DNA of 64,000 nucleotides from Alphaproteobacteria bacterium. GTDB taxonomy: Bacteria > Myxococcota_A > UBA796 > UBA2385. Positions 1 to 8,267 of this stretch are shown piece by piece. The notes beneath the pieces are model-generated. The model was given only the letters and a program-made list of their open reading frames with translations, ran no database searches and was not told the DNA's origin. The position numbers and the translations under genes are program-made. Location of the stretch: positions 62,001 to 126,000 of the forward strand of contig JACKEY010000007.1 of assembly GCA_020632755.1 (NCBI GenBank). Reading direction: 5' to 3'. Each line of letters begins with the position of its first letter. Positions within the stretch are counted from its first letter, which is position 1.

Positions 1-1193
1 CGGTTGCCGGGCATGTCCTGGGGCTCGGGCCGCGCCCAGGGGGTGCCGGCCCGCGGGTCGGGCGTGCGGTCCAGGCGGCGCATGCCGGGCGGGAGCACCA
101 GCTCCAGCCGGACATCCAGGCCGGCGACGTCGACCAGCTCGACGAAGCGCTCGGCGACCAGGTCCTCGACGTCTTCGTCGCGGCTCAGGAACAGGCTGGC
201 GCCGCGGCCCACCTCGGTGATCGCGTCCAGCATGGCGTCGTTGTAGGTCCAGGCGTCGCCCACGCCGACGCCCAGCGTGAAGATGCCGTGCTCGGCGGGC
301 CCGCCCGCGGCGTCGGCCACCCGGCGGATGACGGTCTGGCCGACGTTGGCGCTGCCGTCGGTGATCAGCAGCACCCGGGTCAGGCGGTCGCGCGCCTCGA
401 CGGCTTCGGCCAGGTCGTAGGCGCGCAACAGGCCGCTCTCCAGGTCGGTGGCCCCGCTGGCCTCGAGCTGGGTCGTCGCCATCAGCAGGTCGTGGTCGAA
501 GGCGTGGTCGACCGCATGGTGCTCCAGGATCACGCGCTGCTCGGTGTCCCAGGACAGCAGGCTGACCGTGTCGCCGGTCCGCAGCTGGCCGGCGACCGCG
601 CCGATCACCTGGCGCGCCAGGTCCAGCTCCTCGCCGCTCATGCTGCCGCTGGTGTCGACGCTGATCACCAGGTCCAGGGGCGGGCGCTCCTCCGCCTCGT
701 GCCAGGGGCTGGACACGCCGACGTAGAGCGCGTGTTCGCGGCCGCCTTCGTCGCGGCTGCGCAGCTGGAGCTCCGGGGACAGGCGCCCCTCGGCCGCGGG
801 CTCCTGGGGGAAGGCGTAGTAGTTGAGCCACTCGTAGGCCCGGACGGACACGTGGCCCAGGTCACGCCAGCCCTCGAACAGGCTGGCCCGCACCTGGACC
901 GGGGTCGCCAGGGCGTTGGTGTCCTGGGGGACCAGCTCGAAGACCACCGGGTCGTCGGCCGTGCAGTCGTCCTCCTCGACCGCACCCGTGTCGGCCGCGC
1001 CGGTGTCCTCCTCGTCGACCGCTGCGTCCTCCTCCTCCTCGCCCCCCTGCCCGTCGGGGTCCCGCTCGGCCCAGTCGGCGTCGGCGTCGGGGGCCACGCC
1101 GCTGCCGCCACAGGCCAGGGCCAGCGCCACGAGCAGGGCGCCGCTGGGGACGAGCAGCAGACCGGACGGACGGCGTAGGGGCAGAATTCGCAT
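1..1193 (-). CDS. VWA-domain lipoprotein (YfbK-like), C-terminus cut by window edge
   Basis: The reading frame is open from ATG at 1193 to the window edge (about 397 codons seen). It begins with a signal ending in the lipobox-like ALAC, then an acidic D/E/T-rich linker. An N-terminal block of the kind found in YfbK-type proteins (NYYAFPQ, about residues 120-165) precedes a von Willebrand A domain from about residue 175. The MIDAS motif DTSGSMS starts at D180, with TDG further on, so metal binding looks intact. Known relatives are secreted or membrane-bound VWA proteins; the ligand is unknown. It is probably an outer-membrane or periplasmic lipoprotein. The start is supported by the signal sequence directly after it. 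The C-terminal part lies outside the window. Confidence 0.85.
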   Translation of the reverse strand, partial: MRILPLRRPSGLLLVPSGALLVALALACGGSGVAPDADADWAERDPDGQGGEEEEDAAVDEEDTGAADTGAVEEDDCTADDPVVFELVPQDTNALATPVQVRASLFEGWRDLGHVSVRAYEWLNYYAFPQEPAAEGRLSPELQLRSRDEGGREHALYVGVSSPWHEAEERPPLDLVISVDTSGSMSGEELDLARQVIGAVAGQLRTGDTVSLLSWDTEQRVILEHHAVDHAFDHDLLMATTQLEASGATDLESGLLRAYDLAEAVEARDRLTRVLLITDGSANVGQTVIRRVADAAGGPAEHGIFTLGVGVGDAWTYNDAMLDAITEVGRGASLFLSRDEDVEDLVAERFVELVDVAGLDVRLELVLPPGMRRLDRTPDPRAGTPWARPEPQDMPGN

Positions 1194-1248
1194 GGGGGGC
1201 CTCATGCGTCCGTGCCGAGGCCCAGGTTTCCCGGGCCCGAAGCGACCG

Positions 1249-2337
1249 TCAACCCCCGGGTTCGGTCGGGGCTTCCTGGGGTTCCGCCAGGGCCTGGCGC
1301 AGGCGGGCGGCGAGCTCGGCTGGCGGCGTGCCGTGGGCGATCGGCGCGAGGAACCGACCGTCGGCGCCGACCAGCATCGCGTCGGTGCTGTGGTCGATGG
1401 CGTAGCCCAGCGCCGAGTCGGTGAGCGGGACCTTGCGCCAGGCGACGCCCCAGTCGGCGGCGATGCGGGCGATGTGGTCCGGCGACGCGGTGCCGGCGCG
1501 GATCTCGGGGGCGAACCAGGCGGCATAGCGCTGCAGCCGGGGCAAGGCGTCGCGCTCGGGGTCCAGGCTGACGAACAGCCCGGCGACGCGGGCCCGCTCG
1601 TCGGGGGTCAGCAGGTCGAAGGCCTGGCCGACGGCGGCCAGGGTCGTCGGGCAGATGTCGGGGCAGGAGGTGTAGCCGAAGTAGAGGACGACCACCTTGC
1701 CTTGCAGATCGGAGAGAGCGAGGGCGCCTTCGGCGGTGTCCAGGGTGAAGTCGCCGTGGGTCGCGGGGCGGTCCGGGGCCGGCGCCCGGCCGTGGGGGGA
1801 GGCGGTGGAGGAGGAGGTGCCGGAGGAGGTGCCGGAGGAGGCGTCCGCGGCCCCGCCCGCCGCGCGCCCGGACCAGGTGTGCAGGGTCGCGGCCTCCGCT
1901 GCGCCAGCCCGGGTGGCGAGCAGGTCGATGCGCCACTGCATGGTCGTGGACGTGCACAGCGGCAGGGCGCCTTCCGCGACCCAGGCCTCGCCGTCGGGCA
2001 ACAGCGGCAGGCGCGTGATGCCCATGTTCATCGACAGGCCGGTGATCTCGAGAGCCGTCGGGCGCAGGTCGGGGGCGCCCTGCAGGGCCACGGTCCACGA
2101 GAGCGGCCGACCGGCGGGCAGACCGGTCGGCAGGACCGTGATCGTGGCCTGACCGCCCCCGGCCAGGGGCACGGTGCAGGGCTCTGCGGCGAGGTCGCAG
2201 TCCGTCGTCGAGGCGGCCGGCCGCACCAGGTCCATCAGCAGGCCCGGCCGCTGCCACAGCACGAACAGCAGGCCCAGCGCGACCCCCCAGGCGATCAGGC
2301 CGGCGATGCGCGCGGGACGGGGGGCGTCAGTGGGCAT
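1249..2337 (-). CDS. SCO1/SenC-family copper protein with an extra N-terminal domain
   Basis: The 362-residue protein has a TM anchor (about 11-30), a periplasmic domain of about 100 residues (about 45-155), a Ser/Gly/Thr linker made partly by 12-bp repeats, and a C-terminal thioredoxin-fold SCO domain (about 195-350). The SCO copper ligands are present as CPDIC (C225, C229) and H316. SCO proteins deliver copper to cytochrome oxidase CuA or act in thiol redox control. The extra domain has methionines (MNMG, about 103-106) and could be FixH-like or copper-binding, which is inference. The start overlaps the end of the upstream PCuAC gene by 11 bp, so the two are translationally coupled and very likely act together in periplasmic copper handling. 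Confidence 0.9.
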   Translation of the reverse strand: MPTDAPRPARIAGLIAWGVALGLLFVLWQRPGLLMDLVRPAASTTDCDLAAEPCTVPLAGGGQATITVLPTGLPAGRPLSWTVALQGAPDLRPTALEITGLSMNMGITRLPLLPDGEAWVAEGALPLCTSTTMQWRIDLLATRAGAAEAATLHTWSGRAAGGAADASSGTSSGTSSSTASPHGRAPAPDRPATHGDFTLDTAEGALALSDLQGKVVVLYFGYTSCPDICPTTLAAVGQAFDLLTPDERARVAGLFVSLDPERDALPRLQRYAAWFAPEIRAGTASPDHIARIAADWGVAWRKVPLTDSALGYAIDHSTDAMLVGADGRFLAPIAHGTPPAELAARLRQALAEPQEAPTEPGG

Positions 2338-2836
2338 GGGGGGAGGGGGCGCCGGCGCCGGGCTGGATCTCGCGCACCGGCACCTGCAGGGTGGACGCGC
2401 TGCCGTCGTCGAACTGCAGGGTCAGCGAGACGGTGTCGCCCACGGCGACGTCGCGGGTCGGGGAGATGAGCATGATGTGCAGGCCGCCGGGTGCGAGCAC
2501 CGTCGGCGCGGCCGGGTCGAGGTCGAAGCGGTCCACCTTGCGCATCTGCATGGTCCCATCCGCCCCGGACACGTGGGTGTGCAGCTCGACCGTGGCGGCG
2601 TCGGGGGACGAGGCGCCGACCACCGCGGCAGGCGGCCCGGACTGCAGGGTGAGGGTCATGAACGCCCCGGTTGCCGGGCTGCCCGGCGGCATGGCCCGCG
2701 TGCGTGCATCGGTGACGGAGACCCGGTCGGCCACCGGGGCGGCCGCGCGGGCGGGGGGGGCTTCCGGCGCGGCGAGGGGGGCGTCGGGCGCGCCGGTGCC
2801 GCAGGCCAGCAGGGGGAGGAGCGCGAGGGCGAGCAT
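2327..2836 (-). CDS. PCu(A)C-type periplasmic copper chaperone, lipoprotein
   Basis: The 169-residue protein starts with a signal ending in LLAC (C12), so it is probably lipid-anchored. The Cu(I)-binding signature of the PCuAC family (DUF461) is visible as H86, M98, H120 and M122. That gives H-X11-M-X21-H-X-M, one residue longer than the usual first spacer. The start at 2836 is chosen because an AGGAGG Shine-Dalgarno sits just upstream and the lipobox follows; a longer frame exists but has no signal. It is the first gene of a two-gene copper operon with the SCO gene. In known systems PCuAC and SCO jointly load the CuA centre of cytochrome c oxidase. No oxidase subunit is in this window. Confidence 0.9.
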   Translation of the reverse strand: MLALALLPLLACGTGAPDAPLAAPEAPPARAAAPVADRVSVTDARTRAMPPGSPATGAFMTLTLQSGPPAAVVGASSPDAATVELHTHVSGADGTMQMRKVDRFDLDPAAPTVLAPGGLHIMLISPTRDVAVGDTVSLTLQFDDGSASTLQVPVREIQPGAGAPSPHAH

Positions 2837-2925
2837 GGGGCCTCCTGGAAGGGCAGGGGTATCGCGGAGCGACGGGGGCGGGACCGGACATGGCGTCGCG
2901 GGGGTCCCGGGTCTACAGAGGGACC

Positions 2926-3387
2926 ATGGACGCGTTCGCATCCGCCATCGCCGCCGTGCCCGCCTGGCTGTGGGCGGCGCTGAGTGCGGTCAGCCTGGTG
3001 CTGGCGGTGGCCAGCCTGGCGGTGATGCCGCGGCTGCTGATCGCCCTGCCCGACGACTGGCTGCTGCAGCCGCGACCGGGGCTGGCCGGGCGGCTGGCCG
3101 CAGCGCCGCCGCGGGCCCGGATCGGGGTGCTCGCCCGGAACGCGGCGGGTGGGCTGCTGGTCGTGCTGGGCATCCTGATGCTGTTCGTGCCGGGCCAGGG
3201 GGTGCTGACCATCCTGGCCGGACTGGTCCTGGTGGACCTGCCCGGGCGGATGCGGGTGGCGCGCTGGCTGCTGGCCAAGGGGAGGGTGGCGCGGGCCGTC
3301 GACCGGCTGCGCGGGCGGGCCGGCGTCGCGCCCTTGCAGCGCCCGCCGGAGCAGGGGAGGGGAGAGGCGTCGCCCGAAGGGCGATAG
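2926..3387 (+). CDS. PGPGW-family small membrane protein
   Basis: The 153-residue protein has a TM segment near residues 8-35, a cytoplasmic stretch, and a second hydrophobic hairpin around 60-95 with a VPGQGVLTI motif followed by a basic tail. This resembles the PGPGW family of putative transmembrane proteins (VPGPGW-like turn between two hydrophobic segments), whose function is unknown. The start is ATG 2926, shortly before the first TM; an upstream in-frame ATG at 2890 adds only 12 residues. The gene is divergent from the copper operon and is followed 21 bp later by nadK, possibly in one transcript. Confidence 0.7.
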   Translation: MDAFASAIAAVPAWLWAALSAVSLVLAVASLAVMPRLLIALPDDWLLQPRPGLAGRLAAAPPRARIGVLARNAAGGLLVVLGILMLFVPGQGVLTILAGLVLVDLPGRMRVARWLLAKGRVARAVDRLRGRAGVAPLQRPPEQGRGEASPEGR

Positions 3388-3408
3388 GCTCATGCCCCCG
3401 GAGCCCCG

Positions 3409-4167
3409 ATGATCCACGCCGACCCCCGGAACCCCAAGGCCGTCGAGGTCGCCACCGCCCTGGAGCGGGCGCTCGGCGACCGTACGCTGCCGCAGGAGCT
3501 CGTCATCGCCGTGGGCGGCGACGGCTGGCTGCTCTCGACCATGCACGACCTGGGCGCCGACCGGGTGTACATGGGCGTGAACGCCGGCCGGGTGGGCTTC
3601 CTGCTCAACGACCTGGGACCGCGCGGAGGCATCGGCCACATCCAGAAGGCGCTGGAGCGACGCGACTGGGTCGAGCACCGCTTCCCGCTCATCGAGCTGG
3701 ACGCGGTGCTGGCCGATGGCCGGCGGGTCACGGCCCCCGCCGTCAACGACGTGTTCGTCGAGCGGGTCACCGGCCGGACGGCCCTGCTGCGGGTGTCCGT
3801 CGACGGCAGCATCGTCGTCGAGCAGCTGTCCTGCGACGGGCTCATCGTGGCCACGGCGCTCGGCAGCACCGCCTACAGCTTCTCGGCCGGGGGCACCCCC
3901 AGCCACCCGCTGGTGCCGGCCCTGCACGTCACGCCGATCTGCGCCCACGCTCCCCGCCTGGCCCCCTTCGTGCTGCCCCTGGACGCCTGCGTGCACGTCG
4001 AGGTGATCCGCCCCGGGTCGCGGCCGGTGCGGGCGTCGACCGACGGCATGGACCGCGGGCACGTGCAGTCCGTCGAGGTGCGGCGCACCCACCGCGAGGT
4101 CACGCTGGCCTTCCTCCCCGGCCACGACTTCACGGCGACGATGATCGCCAAGATCATCAAGGCCTGA
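3409..4167 (+). CDS. nadK: NAD(+) kinase
   Basis: The 252-residue cytosolic enzyme phosphorylates NAD to NADP. The GGDG nucleotide-binding motif is at 36-39 with the catalytic-type aspartate D38. The ND pair of the NE/D motif is at N113-D114, and the glycine-rich segment GSTAYSFSAGG is at about 152-162. The length is slightly short for the family (usually 270-300) but all conserved blocks are present in order. The start ATG fits the usual N-terminal strand with an H-x-x-P beginning. It lies 21 bp downstream of the PGPGW gene. Confidence 0.93.
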   Translation: MIHADPRNPKAVEVATALERALGDRTLPQELVIAVGGDGWLLSTMHDLGADRVYMGVNAGRVGFLLNDLGPRGGIGHIQKALERRDWVEHRFPLIELDAVLADGRRVTAPAVNDVFVERVTGRTALLRVSVDGSIVVEQLSCDGLIVATALGSTAYSFSAGGTPSHPLVPALHVTPICAHAPRLAPFVLPLDACVHVEVIRPGSRPVRASTDGMDRGHVQSVEVRRTHREVTLAFLPGHDFTATMIAKIIKA

Positions 4168-4220
4168 GCGCCCGGACGGCGCTCCCGCCTCCCAGGCGCC
4201 GTCCCCTCGACCCGGCGGCG

Positions 4221-4239
4221 ATCCGCCTCCCGGGCGGAT
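4221..4239 (+). terminator. Possible terminator hairpin after nadK
   Basis: A perfect 7-bp inverted repeat (ATCCGCC / GGCGGAT) with a 5-base loop lies between nadK and the next gene. There is no T-tract, so factor-independent termination is uncertain. Confidence 0.35.
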
Positions 4240-4272
4240 AGCCTGCGACCCCCGCACCCCCTCGGAGGTCCC

Positions 4273-5778
4273 GTGGCCCGTTCCCTCTCCGTCGCCAGCC
4301 TGCTCCTCGCCCCGCTGCTGCTGGCGGGCTGCCCGTCCAAGGACGCCGGGGACGACGACGACGACGGAGGTCGCTCCGACACGGACGGTGGCGGCTGGGA
4401 CCTGGGCACCGACACGGGCCTCACCGACGGCGGCACGGACGCGGGCACCGACACGGACGGGACGGACACCGACGGGACCGACACCGATGGGTCCGACACC
4501 GACGGGACCGACACCGACGGTACGGACACGGACGGGACCGACACCACCGATGTCGACGCGGACACGGACACCACCGACGTCGACACGGACACCGACACCG
4601 ACGGCACCACCGACGCGGACACCGACGCCGACACGGACACCGACGGCGGGACCGAAGACCCGACCATCGCCGACATCCAGACCGGCGTGTACGGCCCCGG
4701 CGAGATCGTGACCGTGTCGGGCGTGGCCGCCAACAACGCCAACGGGCTGGGCTTCTGGCTGCTCGACGAAGACGGAGGTCGCTACAACGGCATCTTCGTC
4801 TACACCGCCGCCATCGGCACCCTGTCGAGCGTGGCGAGGGGTGACGCGCTGACCGTCACCGGCGAGGTCTACGAGTACAGCTCGGTGGTCGACAGCAGCG
4901 CGACGGAGCTGATCCCCGCCAGCAGCAGCGCCGTGGTGGAGACCGGCCGCGGGACCATCCCGGCGCCCACCGTGCTCGGCACCGCCAGCTTCTCGAGCGC
5001 GTCCACCATGGAACCCTACGAAGGCACCCTGGTCACCATCGAAGACGTGACCGTCACCGACCCCGCCGTGGCCTTCGGCGAGATCGAGTACGACGGCGTG
5101 GCCCGCACCGACGACATGCTCTACGGCGCGCCCACGGTCTCCGAGGGCGACACCTACACCTCGATCACCGGGCTGCTGCACTACACCTACGGCAGCTGGA
5201 AGCTCGAGGTCCGCGATGCCAGCGACTTCGAGGGCTACACCGCCGGTGCGCTCTGCTCGGTGGCCCTGTGCGCGGACGAGCTCACCGCGGGGGACCTGGT
5301 CATCGCCGAGGTCATGTACAACCCGGCGGCCGGCGACGACTCGGACAACGAGTGGATCGAGGTCTACAACGCGGCGGGCGCCACGGTGGACCTCAAGGGG
5401 CTGACCATCGGCGACTCCGGCACCTACACCAGCACCATCTCGACGTCGGTGGTGGTCCCGGCGGGCGGAAGGGCCGTCCTGGCCAACGGCGACGGCTCCG
5501 GCTGGGCCTATGGGTTCACCGCCGACGCCTACTACGGGTCGAGCCCGGCCCTGTCGAACACCGGCGACAAGGTCTCCCTGTCCTACGGCTCGACGCTCAT
5601 CGACGAGACCGCGACCTGGGCCAGCGGTGAGACCGGCGCCGGCGTGTCCTGGCAGCTCAACCGGACGTCGCACACCGCGGTCGCCAACGACAGCAGCGCC
5701 AACTGGTGTGCGTCCACCGCCACCATCGGGTCGACCAGCGACGCGGGCACCCCGGGCGCCGTCAACGCGGGCTGCTAA
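4273..5778 (+). CDS. Secreted lipoprotein with Asp/Thr repeat linker and lamin-tail domain
   Basis: The 501-residue protein starts at GTG 4273, six bases after a CGGAGG Shine-Dalgarno. It has a signal with lipobox LAGC and then about 100 residues of D-T-D-G-type repeats. Residues about 135-320 form a beta-rich domain resembling the OB-fold-like region (Y-x-x-G-E-x-V-x-V-S-G-V start) often paired with lamin-tail domains. Residues about 350-500 match a lamin-tail (LTD) domain (VIAEVMYNP, NEWIEVYN, ASGETGAGVSWQ). Such proteins are common in Myxococcota and of unknown function, probably cell-surface. The stop codon overlaps the stop of the convergent exporter gene by 3 bp. Confidence 0.85.
   Translation: MARSLSVASLLLAPLLLAGCPSKDAGDDDDDGGRSDTDGGGWDLGTDTGLTDGGTDAGTDTDGTDTDGTDTDGSDTDGTDTDGTDTDGTDTTDVDADTDTTDVDTDTDTDGTTDADTDADTDTDGGTEDPTIADIQTGVYGPGEIVTVSGVAANNANGLGFWLLDEDGGRYNGIFVYTAAIGTLSSVARGDALTVTGEVYEYSSVVDSSATELIPASSSAVVETGRGTIPAPTVLGTASFSSASTMEPYEGTLVTIEDVTVTDPAVAFGEIEYDGVARTDDMLYGAPTVSEGDTYTSITGLLHYTYGSWKLEVRDASDFEGYTAGALCSVALCADELTAGDLVIAEVMYNPAAGDDSDNEWIEVYNAAGATVDLKGLTIGDSGTYTSTISTSVVVPAGGRAVLANGDGSGWAYGFTADAYYGSSPALSNTGDKVSLSYGSTLIDETATWASGETGAGVSWQLNRTSHTAVANDSSANWCASTATIGSTSDAGTPGAVNAGC
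4430..4655. repeat. Short tandem repeats coding for D-T-D-G linker
   Basis: This stretch is built from variants of a GAC-ACC-GAC-GG(G/C)-AC(C/G) unit and is translated as an acidic Asp/Thr/Gly linker directly after the lipobox of the lamin-tail lipoprotein. Such arrays vary in length by slippage and act as flexible spacers holding a domain away from the membrane. Confidence 0.85.
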
Positions 5779-8156
5779 TCGTCGCGCCGGGCGCGCAGGT
5801 GCCACAGGCTGCCCCAGCCCGCCGGCACCAGCACGAAGGCGGTGCCGACGACCAGCGCCAGCCCGAGCACGATGATCATGCCCAGGCCCTGGACGCCCTT
5901 GCTCTCGGCCATGGTCAGGCTGGCGAAGCTGATGATGGTCGTCAGGGCCGACATGCCGGCGGCCACGCCGGTCGTGCGCAGCGCCCGCAGGATGCCGCCG
6001 GGGCCTTCTTCCTCGACCCGGTGCAGCAGGTGGATGACGACGTCCACGCCGATGCCCATCAGGATGGGGATGCCGACGAAGTTGGCCATCGACAGCGGAA
6101 GATCGGTCAGCACCATGCCGGCGCCGGCCAGGGCCAGGCCCGCGCTCAGGGCGACCACCGCGGAGATCGCGCGGGTCGGGCTCTTCAGGTCGACCAGGCT
6201 GGCGGCGAACACCAGGATGAGCGCCAGCAGCGCCACCCGGGGGGCGTCGGTCTGCATCAGGTCGAACAGCAGGGCGGTGGCCAGGTACTCGCCCGCCGCG
6301 ACGCGGTCGGGGAAGGCCTGCTCGACCTCGCCCTTGAGCACGGTCATCTCGCGCACGTCCCACATGTTGCCGGCCGGAACGATGAGCAGGCGGTGGTGGT
6401 CGTCGTTGGCGCCGATCAGCTGGCGGACCGCCGCGGGCAGGTCGTCCCGCCCCAGCACGGCGGGCCCGGCGTCGGCCAGGGCCTGCAGGTTCTGGCGCAC
6501 CGGGGGCGGCAGCCAGGCCATGCCGGGCTCGCCGGCCAGGGCGGCCAGCCGCTGCAGGCGCTCGACGCGGTCGGCCTGGTCGGGGGGCAGGGCGGTCGAG
6601 AGGGACAGCACGCTGCCGACCCAGGGCAGGTCGCCGGACGCCTTGCCTTCGACGATGCGGGCGTGGGCGGCCGCCAGCTCGGCGTCGTCGTCGAAGCTGA
6701 CGACGATGGGCGTGTAGCTGGCCTCGGCCAGGCCGCGCTGTTCGTCCGTCAGGTCCTGGTAGGCCTTGCCTTCGCCCCGCAGCTCCGAGATGTCGTACTC
6801 GAAGGGGATGCGGTCGAGGGTGGTGCCGGCCAGTGCCGCCACCAGCAGCCCGGCGCCCAGCACGATCGGGGCGAGGGGGTACCGGTGCCGGTCGACCTGC
6901 GAGGGCGGCGGCGGCTTCGCGTGCAGGGCGACCCGATCGTCGAGCCGGACCAGCAGCAGCGGCAGCAGCAGCAGCTCGGCGATCAGGCAGAGCATGACAC
7001 CAGCGCCCAGCAGGGTGCCCAGCTGGTTGAAGCCCTGGAAGTGGGCGACCCACAGCGCCAGGAAGCCCGCGGCGCTGGTGATCGCCGCCGTGGCGCAGGG
7101 CGGCCCGGCGTGGTCCCAGGCCCGCGCCACCGCTTCGCGCGCGGACGGCGCGTGGGTGCGCTCCTCGCGGTAGCGGGCGTACAGGTGGATGCCGAAGTCG
7201 ACGCCCAGGCCCACCAGGACCGCCGTGAAGTAGCTGGTGTAGGTGTTGAGCTGGCCGACGGAGACTCCGGCGAAGCCGAGCGTCCAGACGTTGCCGATCA
7301 CCAGCGGGCCCAGGATCAGCGCCACGGCGCGCAGGCTGCGGAAGCCCAGGGCCAGGAACAGCAGCACCAGCAGCACACTGAACGCCAGGGTGGCGGTCAG
7401 GTCGTGCACGATGCTCTCGAGGTCCTCGACCGAGTGGCGGTAGGGGCCGCCGATCCACGCGATGCGCACGCCGCTGCCGTCGGGGTCGTGGGCGGCCAGC
7501 ACCTCGTCCACCTGGGCCATGAACGGGCGGCTGCGCTTCATGTCGAAGGCCGAGAAGGCCGGCCGGACCAGGATGCGCTCGGTGCCGTCCTTGCCGGACA
7601 GCACCTGGACGCCCTCGGTCGCGGTCAGGCGGGCCGTCAGCGGGCCGAGCGCCAGCAGGCGGCTGGCCACGATGGGGTTCTGGGCGGCGGGGCCCATGGC
7701 CAGGGCGCTGCGGACCTTGCCTTCGATGGTGGCCAGCTCTTCGGGGGTGAGCTGGAGCATGCCCAGGCGCTTCGCGTCGTCGGGGGGCAGCTCGTAGAGC
7801 ACCCAGTCGACGTCGTCGAGCTGCTCGAGGTCGTGGGCGAGCGACCGGGTCCAGGCCCGCCGGGCGTCGTCGTCGGCGCCGCCCGTGACGGCGATGCTCA
7901 GCAGGCCCGTGCCGCCTTCTTCGTCGTTGAGCTTGCGGATGGCCTGGGTCGTCGGCTCGTCGTCCGGCAGCAGGTCCAGGACGTTGGGCTGCACGCTGAG
8001 TCGCAGCGCGCCGACGACGCTCAGCAGCGTGAGCACCGCCGTGACCGCCACGACGGCGCGGCTGTGGTCCAGGATCCACAGCGCCACCCGCCCGTAGAGG
8101 TTGTGCGCACCCCGGCCCGGGCTCGGTTCCGGTGCGGGAGGGTGCGGGTCGGCCAA
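5775..8156 (-). CDS. MMPL/RND-superfamily exporter
   Basis: The 793-residue protein has the RND layout: TM1 at about 32-50, a large periplasmic loop, a bundle of about five TMs (about 258-425), TM7 at about 452-470, a second periplasmic loop, and a final TM bundle (about 645-785). Conserved RND-type motifs appear in both halves as GLGVDFGIHL (about 328) and GIGVDVVIHL (about 720), which are sterol-sensing/HpnN-like helices with the Asp used in proton coupling. Members move lipids or hydrophobic molecules (for example hopanoids), so a lipid substrate is an inference. The start ATG 8156 gives a short Pro-rich cytoplasmic leader. It is probably monocistronic. Confidence 0.88.
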   Translation of the reverse strand: MADPHPPAPEPSPGRGAHNLYGRVALWILDHSRAVVAVTAVLTLLSVVGALRLSVQPNVLDLLPDDEPTTQAIRKLNDEEGGTGLLSIAVTGGADDDARRAWTRSLAHDLEQLDDVDWVLYELPPDDAKRLGMLQLTPEELATIEGKVRSALAMGPAAQNPIVASRLLALGPLTARLTATEGVQVLSGKDGTERILVRPAFSAFDMKRSRPFMAQVDEVLAAHDPDGSGVRIAWIGGPYRHSVEDLESIVHDLTATLAFSVLLVLLFLALGFRSLRAVALILGPLVIGNVWTLGFAGVSVGQLNTYTSYFTAVLVGLGVDFGIHLYARYREERTHAPSAREAVARAWDHAGPPCATAAITSAAGFLALWVAHFQGFNQLGTLLGAGVMLCLIAELLLLPLLLVRLDDRVALHAKPPPPSQVDRHRYPLAPIVLGAGLLVAALAGTTLDRIPFEYDISELRGEGKAYQDLTDEQRGLAEASYTPIVVSFDDDAELAAAHARIVEGKASGDLPWVGSVLSLSTALPPDQADRVERLQRLAALAGEPGMAWLPPPVRQNLQALADAGPAVLGRDDLPAAVRQLIGANDDHHRLLIVPAGNMWDVREMTVLKGEVEQAFPDRVAAGEYLATALLFDLMQTDAPRVALLALILVFAASLVDLKSPTRAISAVVALSAGLALAGAGMVLTDLPLSMANFVGIPILMGIGVDVVIHLLHRVEEEGPGGILRALRTTGVAAGMSALTTIISFASLTMAESKGVQGLGMIIVLGLALVVGTAFVLVPAGWGSLWHLRARRDD

Positions 8157-8194
8157 GACGGCTCCGGGGGCGGCGAGGCGGCCCCGCGACCTAG

Positions 8195-8228
8195 CACGCC
8201 CTCTCCGGCCACGCAGGTGGAGAGCGTG
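8195..8228 (-). terminator. Possible terminator hairpin after the envelope-protein gene
   Basis: A near-perfect 10-bp inverted repeat (CACGC-CTCTCC against GGAGAG-CGTG, with one bulged C and a 12-base loop) lies between the stop at 8268 and the exporter start. No T-tract is seen. Confidence 0.35.
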
Positions 8229-8267
8229 TGACCGACTGCCTGGGGTGCGGGAGGGGCCCGTCCCCGG

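Noticed and set aside
2656..8079. A very long minus-strand open frame across nadK and the exporter
   Set aside because: It is Arg/Ala/Pro-rich with no domain and runs over better-supported genes in other frames; no family motif is seen.
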